From contig CAKTMW010000014.1 of NCBI GenBank assembly GCA_934574095.1, positions 1 to 42,099 of the forward strand: a stretch of 42,099 nt of DNA, given 5' to 3'. The translations under genes were made by a program, and so were the position numbers. Under the pieces are notes generated by a model, which was not told the DNA's origin, searched no databases, and saw nothing but the letters and a program-made list of their open reading frames with translations. Source of the DNA: an uncultured Oscillospiraceae bacterium. Lineage in GTDB: Bacteria; Bacillota; Clostridia; Oscillospirales; Oscillospiraceae. Positions 35,601-42,099 of the stretch are shown here, in pieces; positions within the stretch are counted from its first letter, which is position 1, and the number at the start of each line of letters is the position of its first letter.

Positions 35601-37353
35601 GGTTCCATTCCCCCAAATTCTGCGTATGATACAGCCGGGCGTAAGCGCCCTGCTTTGCCAACAATTCCTCATGGCTGCCCCGCTCCGTGACGGCTCCCTC
35701 CTGCACCACCAGGATGCGGTCGGCGCCGCGGATGGTGCTGAGACGGTGGGCGATGATCAGCGTGGTGCGGCCGCGGGACAGCATATCGAAGGCGTGTTGT
35801 ATCTTCGCCTCGGTGACGCTGTCCAGAGCGGAGGTGGCCTCGTCCAGGATCAGGATGGGCGGGTCCTTCAAAAACACCCGCGCAATGGCCACGCGCTGCT
35901 TCTGTCCGCCGGAGAGCAGAACGCCCCGCTCGCCCACGTAGGTATCGAAGCCCTGGGGCATGGCCAGGATGTCGTCGTATATCTCGGCGCGGCGGGCGGC
36001 GGCCTCCACCTCAGCGTCGGAGGCATCGGGACGGCCGTAGCGGATATTCTCCCGCACCGTTCCGGCGAAGAGGAACACGTCCTGCTGCACCACGCCGATG
36101 GCCCGGCGCAGATCGTCCAGGCTGATGTGGCGAACATCCACGCCGTCGATGGTGATGCTGCCCGCCGTCACGTCGTAAAACCGGGGGATCAGCTGGCAGA
36201 GCGTGGACTTTCCGCCGCCGGAGGGGCCTACCACCGCCACCGTCTCACCCTGCGCCACGTGCAGTGTGACATTGTGAAGCACCTCGTCCGCGCCGTCGTA
36301 GGTGAAGCTGACGCCGTTCACGTCCACCGTGCCCCGGATATGGGGCATGGGCCGGGCGTCAGGGGCGTCGGCGATGGTGGGGTCGGTGGCCATCAGCTCG
36401 ATAAAGCGGTGCAGGCCCGCAAAGCCGTTGGAGAACAGCTCGGCAAAGTTGGCCAGCTTCCGCACCGGGGTGATGAAGGTGGTGATGTACAGGCTGAAGG
36501 TGATGAGGTCCACGTGGTCCATGCGGCCGTCCATCATCAGCCAGCCGCCGCCGGCGATGACCGCCACGTTCAACAGCGTGACGAACAGCTCCATGGTGGC
36601 GTTGAAGCGGCCCATTTCCTTGTGAAAGCCCCGCTTGGCGGTCTTGAAGGTCTCGTTGGCGCAGTCGAACCGCTGCTGCTGGATGCCCTCGTTGCCGAAG
36701 GCCTTGACGGTGCGGATGCCGCTGAGGCCGGACTCGATCTCGGCGTTGATGGCGCCGGTCTTCTGCTTGGCGGCCACGGAGGCGCGGCTCATGCCGCCCC
36801 GCAGCAGCATCAGCACCACCAGGAAGATGGGGATGATGGCCATGACGATGAGGGCCATGCGCCACTGGATGGTGAACATCACCGCCAGGGCCCCCACGAT
36901 GGTGATAAGGGAGATGGTCAGGTCCTCCGGCCCGTGGTGGGCCAGCTCCGTCAGTTCAAACAGGTCGGTGGTCAGGCGGCTCATCAGCTGGCCAGTGCGG
37001 TTGCGGTCATAGAAATCAAAGCCCAGCATCTGCATATGATGGAACAGGTCCCGGCGGATATCCGCCTCCACCCGGATGCCGAAGGTGTGGCCCCAGTAGG
37101 TGACGATGTAGTACAGGCCCGCCCGGATCACAAAGGCCAGGGCCACGATGGCCATGACGAGGAAAAAGACCCGGTAGTTCTTCTCCGGCAGCCAGTGGTA
37201 CAGGGCGGCGCGGGAGATCAGCGGGAAGGCCAGGTCCACCATGGCGATGAGGATGGCGCAGCTGATGTCCAGGGTGAAGAGCTTCCAATGGGGCTTGAAA
37301 TAGCTTAAAAATATCCGCAATGGACTGCGGGTACGGTAATCCTGCGTGGTCAT
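35581..37353 (-). CDS. ABC exporter, fused membrane and ATPase domains
   Basis: 590 residues: a six-helix ABC_membrane domain (about 1-320) and an ATPase domain with Walker A VVGPSGGGKSTLCQLIPR, Q loop VVQQDVFLFAGTVREN, signature LLSGGQKQRVAIARVF, Walker B ILILDEATSALD and switch histidine IIAHRLSTI. It belongs to the MsbA/BmrA-like half-transporters, which work as dimers. The substrate (lipid, drug or peptide) cannot be told. It heads the unit with DUF896 and the XpaC-like gene; no partner half-transporter is adjacent. Confidence 0.94.
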   Translation of the reverse strand: MTTQDYRTRSPLRIFLSYFKPHWKLFTLDISCAILIAMVDLAFPLISRAALYHWLPEKNYRVFFLVMAIVALAFVIRAGLYYIVTYWGHTFGIRVEADIRRDLFHHMQMLGFDFYDRNRTGQLMSRLTTDLFELTELAHHGPEDLTISLITIVGALAVMFTIQWRMALIVMAIIPIFLVVLMLLRGGMSRASVAAKQKTGAINAEIESGLSGIRTVKAFGNEGIQQQRFDCANETFKTAKRGFHKEMGRFNATMELFVTLLNVAVIAGGGWLMMDGRMDHVDLITFSLYITTFITPVRKLANFAELFSNGFAGLHRFIELMATDPTIADAPDARPMPHIRGTVDVNGVSFTYDGADEVLHNVTLHVAQGETVAVVGPSGGGKSTLCQLIPRFYDVTAGSITIDGVDVRHISLDDLRRAIGVVQQDVFLFAGTVRENIRYGRPDASDAEVEAAARRAEIYDDILAMPQGFDTYVGERGVLLSGGQKQRVAIARVFLKDPPILILDEATSALDSVTEAKIQHAFDMLSRGRTTLIIAHRLSTIRGADRILVVQEGAVTERGSHEELLAKQGAYARLYHTQNLGEWNHEAREN

Positions 37354-37490
37354 ATTCCAGTTCCTTTTATAAAGATAATTCTCCAGTTTTGATTATAGCA
37401 CAGGGGCGAGGGTTTGGCAAGGTGAGGCAGGCGCGTAAAAGGCGGTATGTTTTTTCACGCCGTACCCGGCCCGCGGCGATACGGGCAAAA

Positions 37491-37530
37491 CGTTCATAGG
37501 GGCCGACGATTTTGTCGGCCCCTATGAACG
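37491..37530. repeat. 17-bp perfect palindrome of the GGGGCCGAC family
   Basis: CGTTCATAGGGGCCGAC (37491-37507) and its exact complement (37514-37530) with a 6-base loop lie in the rsmI-ABC gap. A run of A before and TTT after make it usable as a terminator in either direction. Confidence 0.85.
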
Positions 37531-37573
37531 TTTATCCGCTTTTTGTTTCTCTTCCGTAAGGGGACAGCAGCCG

Positions 37574-38404
37574 TTACGCCTTCAGCGCCGCGTCGTACAG
37601 GGCGTTGCGGCTCAGACCGGTGTCGTCGGCCACGGCGCGGACGGCGTCCTTCAGCCGCATGCCTTCCTCGCGGCGGCGCAGCACCAGCGCCACGCCCTCG
37701 GCCAGCGTCAGGGCGGCGGCTGCGGACTTCTCCCGCCCTGCCACCACCAGCACGTACTCGCCCCGGGGCTCGTTGGCGGCGTAGTAGTCCGCCGCCGCTG
37801 CCAGCGTGGTACGCACGGTATCCTCGTGAAGCTTGGTCAGCTCCCGGCACAGGGCAATCTTTCGCTCGCCGCCGAAGGCCTCCGCCATGTCCGCCAGCGT
37901 GGCGCGGAGACGGTGGGGCGCTTCGTGGAAGATCATGGTGCGCGTCTCGCCGGTCAGCTGGTGGAGCTGCTCACGGCGCTCCTTTTTGCCGGAGGGCAGG
38001 AAACCCTCGAAGGTGAAGCGCCCGGTGGGCAGGCCGGACACCGCCAGCGCATACACGGCGGCGCAGCAGCCGGGAATGGCCAGCACCGGCACGCCGTTTT
38101 CGGCGCACAGGCGCACCAGGTCCTCGCCGGGGTCGCTGATGGCGGGCATGCCCGCGTCGGTCACCAGCGCGCAGGTCTCGCCGCCCAGCAGGCGGGTGAG
38201 AATGGCCTGTCCGGCGGAGGCGCGGTTATGCTCGTGGTAGCTGACCAGTGGCTTCTTGATAGCGAAATGGTTCAGCAGCTTCACCGACACGCGGGTGTCC
38301 TCGGCGGCGATGAAGTCGGCGTTTTGCAGCGTCTCCACGGCACGGGGCGAAAAATCTCCCAGATTGCCGATGGGGGTGGCCACCAGATATAATGTTCCGG
38401 GCAT
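37574..38404 (-). CDS. rsmI: 16S rRNA (cytidine1402-2'-O)-methyltransferase RsmI
   Basis: 276 residues. GTLYLVATPIGNLGDFSPRA is the N-terminal signature; AAEDTRVSVKLL, TDAGMPAISDPG and FEGFLPSGKKER follow in family order. It uses SAM to methylate the ribose of C1402 in the decoding centre, together with RsmH. ATG 38404 is chosen because AAGGAG is eight bases upstream; the ATG at 38410 is too close to it. It follows the tRNA methyltransferase gene, matching the Bacillus yabB-yabC order without yazA between them. Confidence 0.96.
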   Translation of the reverse strand: MPGTLYLVATPIGNLGDFSPRAVETLQNADFIAAEDTRVSVKLLNHFAIKKPLVSYHEHNRASAGQAILTRLLGGETCALVTDAGMPAISDPGEDLVRLCAENGVPVLAIPGCCAAVYALAVSGLPTGRFTFEGFLPSGKKERREQLHQLTGETRTMIFHEAPHRLRATLADMAEAFGGERKIALCRELTKLHEDTVRTTLAAAADYYAANEPRGEYVLVVAGREKSAAAALTLAEGVALVLRRREEGMRLKDAVRAVADDTGLSRNALYDAALKA

Positions 38405-38409
38405 ATGCA

Positions 38410-39123
38410 TTACTCCTTGTCTCTGAAGTAGGCGCGGCGCACATCGGGGGATTCGCCGCCGTCCTCCAGCCGCAGCAGCAGCGGCGGCTCCACGGAAAGC
38501 CCCGGCTTTCCGCCCCGACGGCATTCCAGCAGCACCAGCGACGGGGCGCTGCGAGCGGTGTGCTGCACCATCCGCAGCCGCTTGGGCTCCAAGCCGTGGG
38601 TCACGGCGGCGGTCATCAGCGTCGCCAGACGCTCCGGCCGGTACACCAGGCAGAAGCGGCCGCCCCATTGCAGCATTCGTTCGGCGGCGGCAAAGATATC
38701 CTTCAGCGCGGCGGTCAGCTCAGCGCGGGCGTCGCCCCGCGCACCCTCCGCCACCGCTCCCGTGTGGGGCGCGAAATAGGGTGGGTTGGACACCGCCAGC
38801 TGAAAGGCGCCGGCAGGCAGCGTCTCCCGCTGCCGCAGGTCTGTTTGCAGCGCCGTCATGGGCAGGCCGTTTTCCGCGGCGTTCCGCGCCAGCATGGCGC
38901 AGGCGTGGGCGTCCCGCTCGACGCCCGTTACCTGCAATGAGGGTTCCCTTGCCAGCAGCAGAAGCCCCAGCAGGCCCGCCCCGGCGCCCAGGTCGCAGAC
39001 TTTCTCGCCCCGGCGCAGGCTGGCGAAGCTGCCCAGCAGGAACGAATCCGTGGAGGGCGGAAAGCACTGTTCGTCATAGAGATACCGCGGCCCGTCGGGC
39101 CACAGGCGTTCCGCGCGTTCCAT
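38410..39123 (-). CDS. tRNA1(Val) A37 N6-methyltransferase-like protein (TrmN6/YabB)
   Basis: 237 residues. A SAM-binding class I fold (VCDLGAGAGLLGLLLLA) and the adenine-N6 methyltransferase motif SNPPYF at about residue 125. The C-terminus (RLRMVQHTARSAPSLVLLEC) fits the YfiC/YabB group. ATG 39123 follows AAGGAGG; the upstream in-frame extension crosses a hairpin array and is not coding. It ends six bases before the rsmI start, so both rRNA/tRNA modification genes are on one transcript. Confidence 0.9.
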   Translation of the reverse strand: MERAERLWPDGPRYLYDEQCFPPSTDSFLLGSFASLRRGEKVCDLGAGAGLLGLLLLAREPSLQVTGVERDAHACAMLARNAAENGLPMTALQTDLRQRETLPAGAFQLAVSNPPYFAPHTGAVAEGARGDARAELTAALKDIFAAAERMLQWGGRFCLVYRPERLATLMTAAVTHGLEPKRLRMVQHTARSAPSLVLLECRRGGKPGLSVEPPLLLRLEDGGESPDVRRAYFRDKE

Positions 39124-39182
39124 GGACAGCCCTCCTTTTCTGAACATATAGTATAGCATACTGCCAGAGAACACACAACAAA

Positions 39183-39327
39183 AAGCTTCGCAGAATTCGC
39201 CGCCGGCAGGCGGCGAAGAAAATTGATTATTTTTCCGACGACATGTGCGTCGGAAAAATACTTTGCGCGGAGAGAGTGTTCGCCCGCACATGATGTGTGC
39301 GGGCGAATGCGGGTCGCAGCGAAGCTT
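39183..39327. other. branched hairpin array upstream of the tRNA methyltransferase gene
   Basis: An outer stem AAGCTTCGC (39183-39191) and GCGAAGCTT (39319-39327) encloses three perfect hairpins: TTCGCCGCC/GGCGGCGAA (39196-39204, 39209-39217), TATTTTTCCGACG/CGTCGGAAAAATA (39228-39240, 39248-39260) and TTCGCCCGCACA/TGTGCGGGCGAA (39279-39290, 39296-39307). The whole could fold as a four-way branched structure of 145 bases. It encodes nothing visible. It lies between the ferredoxin terminator and the methyltransferase start. Confidence 0.8.
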
Positions 39328-39329
39328 AT

Positions 39330-39361
39330 TTGCACAAAAGAACCACAGTTCTTTTGTGCAA
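39330..39361. repeat. 14-bp perfect hairpin next to the branched array
   Basis: TTGCACAAAAGAAC (39330-39343) and its complement (39348-39361) with a CACA loop, between the array and the ferredoxin terminator. Confidence 0.8.
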
Positions 39362-39365
39362 GGCA

Positions 39366-39398
39366 AAAAATGACCGGTGCGATGCACCGGTCATTTTT
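39366..39398 (-). terminator. intrinsic terminator of the ferredoxin gene
   Basis: AAAAATGACCGGTGC/GCACCGGTCATTTTT (39366-39380, 39384-39398) with a GAT loop and A/T runs, 13 bases beyond the ferredoxin stop on the minus strand. Confidence 0.9.
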
Positions 39399-39410
39399 CA
39401 TGTACGCATT

Positions 39411-39584
39411 TTATTCAGCGGGGCTGATAGCGCCGTTGGGGCAGGTGTCTGCGCAGGAACCGCAGTCCAGGCAAGCGCCAGCGTCGATCACGTACTGAGA
39501 ATCGCCCTGGGAGATAGCGCCCACGGGGCAAGCGTCTGCGCAAGCGCCACAGCTGACGCAAGCGGAACCGATCTGATAAGCCAT
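39411..39584 (-). CDS. 2[4Fe-4S] ferredoxin, clostridial type
   Basis: 57 residues with two cluster motifs, CVSCGACADACP and CLDCGSCADTCP, the classic bacterial 8Fe ferredoxin. It carries low-potential electrons between enzymes such as the 2-oxoacid oxidoreductase at the start of this window and hydrogenases or Rnf. ATG 39584 follows GGAGG; the longer frame would start within that site. It is monocistronic with its own promoter and terminator. Confidence 0.96.
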   Translation of the reverse strand: MAYQIGSACVSCGACADACPVGAISQGDSQYVIDAGACLDCGSCADTCPNGAISPAE

Positions 39585-39616
39585 TTTGAGTACCTCCATT
39601 AAGATTTGTCACCGTT

Positions 39617-39644
39617 ATTGTATCATGAAAACAAAAAAATGCAA
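39617..39644 (-). promoter_or_regulatory. promoter of the ferredoxin gene
   Basis: On the minus strand, TTGCAT (39639-39644) and TACAAT (39617-39622) are 16 bases apart, about 33 bases upstream of the start codon, with a T-rich spacer. Confidence 0.75.
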
Positions 39645-39691
39645 GACCTTTCTGAAAGGAAACGGGGCGAAAATTGTGGAAGGGCGTGAAA

Positions 39692-39720
39692 TTGACACCA
39701 TGCGGGTAATGTGATACTAT
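39692..39720 (+). promoter_or_regulatory. promoter of the punA-mtaD-mtnA operon
   Basis: A perfect TTGACA (39692-39697), 17 bases, then TACTAT (39715-39720), 30 bases before the punA start codon. Confidence 0.82.
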
Positions 39721-39750
39721 CTCATATAGAATGAAAAAGGAGGCCGTTCC

Positions 39751-40572
39751 ATGGAATACACCTATGAATTTTTTGAAAAAAGCGCCCAATACGTCCGGGA
39801 AAAGCTGGATTTTCAGCCGGAGATCGGCATTATTCTGGGCTCGTCTCTGGGGCCGTTTGCCGCGCAGGTGGAAAACCCGGTGGTGATCCCCTATGAGGAT
39901 ATCCCCAACTTCCTGCGCTCCACCGTGGCCACCCACGCGGGCAAGCTGATCTGCGGCACCGTGGCCGGGAAAAAGGTGGTGTGCATGTCCGGGCGGTTCC
40001 ACTCCTACGAGGGGTACGACTTCCCCCAGCTGACCGCGCCCATCCGCCTGTTCAAGCTGCTGGGCTGCCGGGCGGTGATTTTGACCAACGCCGCCGGCGG
40101 CGTGAATCTCAGCTTCAAGCCCGGCGACATTATGATCATCAACGACCAGATCATGCTGCCCGGCTATTCCCCTCTGCGGGGCCCCAATGTACCGGAGTTC
40201 GGCCCCCGGTTTTTCGACGTGCAGAAGATGTACAGCCCGGAGCTGCGGGCCATCGCACGGGACTGTGCCCAGGGCAGCGGCCTGACCTTCCACGAGGGCT
40301 GCTACTTCTTCATGCAGGGCCCCCAATTTGAGACGGCGGCGGAGATCCGCGCTATCCGCACCCTGGGCGGCGACGCGGTGGGTATGTCCACCGTGACCGA
40401 GGCGCTGACGGCGGCTCACTGCGGCCTGCCCTGTCTGGGCTTCTCCGTCATCACCAACATGGCGGCGGGGATTCTGGATCAGCCCCTGACCGACGAAGAG
40501 GTCAACGAGGTGGGCCATCTGGTGGCCGACAACTTCAGCGCCTATCTGAAAAAGGTGCTGGCGAGGATGTGA
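39751..40572 (+). CDS. punA: purine nucleoside phosphorylase, trimeric PunA type
   Basis: 273 residues: IGIILGSSLGPFAAQVEN, SGRFHSYEGYD (phosphate and ribose site), TNAAGGVNLSFKPGD, MQGPQFETAAEIRA and GMSTVTEALTAAHCG with the base-site ITNMAAG, the PNP/MTAP family signature. It phosphorolyses inosine- and guanosine-type nucleosides. It is a second PNP in this window, distinct from DeoD. The link to mtaD and mtnA suggests that it also takes methylthioinosine. AAAGGAGG precedes ATG 39751. Confidence 0.95.
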   Translation: MEYTYEFFEKSAQYVREKLDFQPEIGIILGSSLGPFAAQVENPVVIPYEDIPNFLRSTVATHAGKLICGTVAGKKVVCMSGRFHSYEGYDFPQLTAPIRLFKLLGCRAVILTNAAGGVNLSFKPGDIMIINDQIMLPGYSPLRGPNVPEFGPRFFDVQKMYSPELRAIARDCAQGSGLTFHEGCYFFMQGPQFETAAEIRAIRTLGGDAVGMSTVTEALTAAHCGLPCLGFSVITNMAAGILDQPLTDEEVNEVGHLVADNFSAYLKKVLARM

Positions 40573-40576
40573 GAGA

Positions 40577-41866
40577 ATGACCACCTTACTGAAAGACGCG
40601 TGGGTCTATACCCCGCAGGGCGTGATCGAGGGCGGCTATGTGACCATCGACGGTCCCACCATCACCGCTGTGGGCGCGGAGCGCCCGGAGGGGCGTTTCG
40701 ACTGCGAGAAGGATATGTCCGGCAAGCTGCTGCTGCCGGGCCTGGTGAACGCCCACACCCACGCCGCCATGACGCTGCTGCGGGGCGTGGGGACTGACCT
40801 GCCGCTGCAAAGGTGGCTGTTTGACAGCGTATTTCCCGTGGAGGGCCGCATGACGGCGGAGGATATCCGGGCCGGTACGGCGCTGGCGCTGCTGGAGATG
40901 TTGGCCTGCGGCACCACCAGCTTTTCCGATATGTACTTCTTCCCGTGGGAGGCGGCGGAGCTGGTGGCGGTGTGCGGCATCAAGGCCAACCTCTGCTATC
41001 CGGTGCAGGCCTTCGACCCCGCGGAGCCCTACGAGAAGAATGAAAGTGCCCGGAAGCTGGAACGATTCTATAAGGACTGGCACAACGCCGCCGAGGGACG
41101 CATTCGGGTGGACGGCTGCCTGCACGCGGAGTACACCTGCAATCCCCATGTGGCGGCGGGCACGGCGGCCTGGTGCCGCCGGAACGGCGTGAGGATGCAC
41201 ATCCACCTCAGCGAGACGAAAAGCGAGCACGACGGCTGCCTTGAAAAATACGGCAAGACCCCGGCGGCGTGGATGAACGATCTGGGGGTATTCGACGTAC
41301 CCTGCGCCGCCGCCCACTGCGTGTGGGTGACGGAGTCCGACCGGGCGCTGCTGCGGGAAAGAGGCGTCAGCGTGATCCACAATCCCACCAGCAACATGAA
41401 GCTGGGCAGCGGGTTCGCGCCGGTTCCGGAGCTGCTGGCAGAGGGTATCAACGTGGCGCTGGGCACCGACGGCGCCGCCAGCAACAACAATCTCAACATG
41501 CTGGAGGAGCTGCATCTGGCGGCCATCCTCCATAACGGATACCGCCATGACGCGGCCATCCTGCCGGCGGCGCAGGTGCTGGACATGGCGACGATCAACG
41601 GTGCGAAATTGCAGGGCCGGGACGACACCGGCGCCATCGAGGCCGGAAAGCGGGCGGATATCATGGCCATTGATCTGAGCGCGCCCCACCTTGCCCCCCA
41701 TCTGGACACGGCGGGGCTGGCGGTGTACAGTGCACAGGCCGCCGACGTGTGCATGACCATGGTGGACGGCAGGGTGCTGTACGAAAACGGTGAATACCTG
41801 ACGCTGGACAGGGAACGGATATTATACGACGCCAGAGCCGCCGCCAAGCGGCTGTACGGCGCATGA
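40577..41866 (+). CDS. mtaD: MTA/SAH deaminase (amidohydrolase)
   Basis: 429 residues of the metal-dependent TIM-barrel amidohydrolases: LVNAHTHAAMTLLRG (HxH metal site), HIHLSETKSEHDGC, AAHCVWVTESD and NVALGTDGAASNNNLNMLEE (metal aspartate), as in 5'-methylthioadenosine / S-adenosylhomocysteine deaminases. It would convert MTA to methylthioinosine and SAH to the inosyl analogue. It begins four bases after punA. Other adenosine or guanine deaminases share the fold, but the mtnA neighbour favours MTA. Confidence 0.92.
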   Translation: MTTLLKDAWVYTPQGVIEGGYVTIDGPTITAVGAERPEGRFDCEKDMSGKLLLPGLVNAHTHAAMTLLRGVGTDLPLQRWLFDSVFPVEGRMTAEDIRAGTALALLEMLACGTTSFSDMYFFPWEAAELVAVCGIKANLCYPVQAFDPAEPYEKNESARKLERFYKDWHNAAEGRIRVDGCLHAEYTCNPHVAAGTAAWCRRNGVRMHIHLSETKSEHDGCLEKYGKTPAAWMNDLGVFDVPCAAAHCVWVTESDRALLRERGVSVIHNPTSNMKLGSGFAPVPELLAEGINVALGTDGAASNNNLNMLEELHLAAILHNGYRHDAAILPAAQVLDMATINGAKLQGRDDTGAIEAGKRADIMAIDLSAPHLAPHLDTAGLAVYSAQAADVCMTMVDGRVLYENGEYLTLDRERILYDARAAAKRLYGA

Positions 41867-41883
41867 GAGAAAAGGAGAACGCA

Positions 41884-42099
41884 CATGGAACGAGCAGACA
41901 AAGGCCTTGCCTTTATGATGCAGTATGAAAACGTGGCCTGGTACGACAGCGGCGAGGTCCGCATTCTGGACCGTCGCGTCTATCCCCGCAGGGTGGAATT
42001 CGTCACCTGCCGCACCCACCGGGAGGTGGCCCAGGCGCTGACGGACATGGTGACCCAGTCCACCGGACCCTTTACCGCCGCCGCCATGGGTATGGCGCT
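41884..42099 (+). CDS. mtnA: S-methyl-5-thioribose-1-phosphate isomerase, N-terminal part (cut by window edge)
   Basis: 72 codons are visible from ATG 41884, preceded by AAGGAG. The stretch VRILDRRVYPRRVEFVTCRT and the following EVAQALTDMV ... AAAMGMA align with the N-terminus of MtnA, although the usual VRGAPAIG loop reads VTQSTGPFT here. It isomerises methylthioribose-1-phosphate to the ribulose form in methionine salvage. It is the third gene of the punA operon. The loop difference leaves room for a related eIF2B-like isomerase. Confidence 0.75.

Overview
The window looks like chromosomal DNA from a GC-rich, strictly anaerobic, spore-forming Firmicute of the Oscillospiraceae type (Oscillibacter/Flavonifractor-like). 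I infer this from the ferredoxin-linked 2-oxoacid oxidoreductase, the clostridial 2[4Fe-4S] ferredoxin, the sporulation genes yqfC/yqfD and a ylbJ-like gene, the Firmicute synteny phoH-ybeY-era-yqzL-recO, good AGGAGG ribosome sites and abundant small palindromic intergenic repeats. I see no rRNA, tRNA, CRISPR array, phage or intact transposase gene. Family and species placement is inference.

Layout. 1-1926: the end of a 2-oxoacid:ferredoxin oxidoreductase operon (vorB partial, vorA, vorC), closed by a terminator. 2058-3284: an OFA-type MFS carrier. 3441-4094: an XRE regulator. 4261-6069: lepA, followed by a displaced duplicate of its own 3' end. 6642-6905: HPr. 7065-15690, minus strand: yqfC, yqfD, phoH, ybeY, era, yqzL, recO and mutS2, an RNA-maturation, ribosome and repair block broken up by long structured repeats. 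15791-16702: ylbJ-like, divergent from yqfC. 16819-18861: proBA. 19202-25815, minus strand: a nucleoside salvage block (deoC, deoD, then BMP lipoprotein, ATPase and two permeases). 25919-28013: small regulators (XRE, ribbon-helix-helix, GntR) and a DUF1508 protein. 28315-31523: gap, a histidine-kinase-like protein and mnmA. 31637-32763: a LysR regulator divergent from a 26-residue membrane peptide. 33081-37353: a DMT permease, an XpaC-like protein, DUF896 and an ABC exporter. 37574-39584: rsmI, a tRNA m6A methyltransferase and ferredoxin. 39751-42099: punA, mtaD and the start of mtnA.

How the genes work together. The minus-strand salvage block imports nucleosides (BMP/ABC), cleaves them by phosphorolysis (DeoD) and feeds deoxyribose phosphate into glycolysis (DeoC); gap lies further along. 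punA-mtaD-mtnA read together as a route that deaminates methylthioadenosine, phosphorolyses the inosine product and isomerises the sugar phosphate. ProBA make glutamate semialdehyde for proline.

The most unusual content is non-coding. Three copies, plus a fragment, of a 270-430 bp structured repeat have hairpins at their ends whose stems keep pairing despite base changes. The lepA 3' end is duplicated with only synonymous differences, as expected at the scar of an element that integrates there. A compact branched hairpin array precedes the methyltransferase gene. A tiny membrane peptide has a clean promoter and a likely LysR site. Many short GTAGGGG...CCCCTAC palindromes are scattered between genes.
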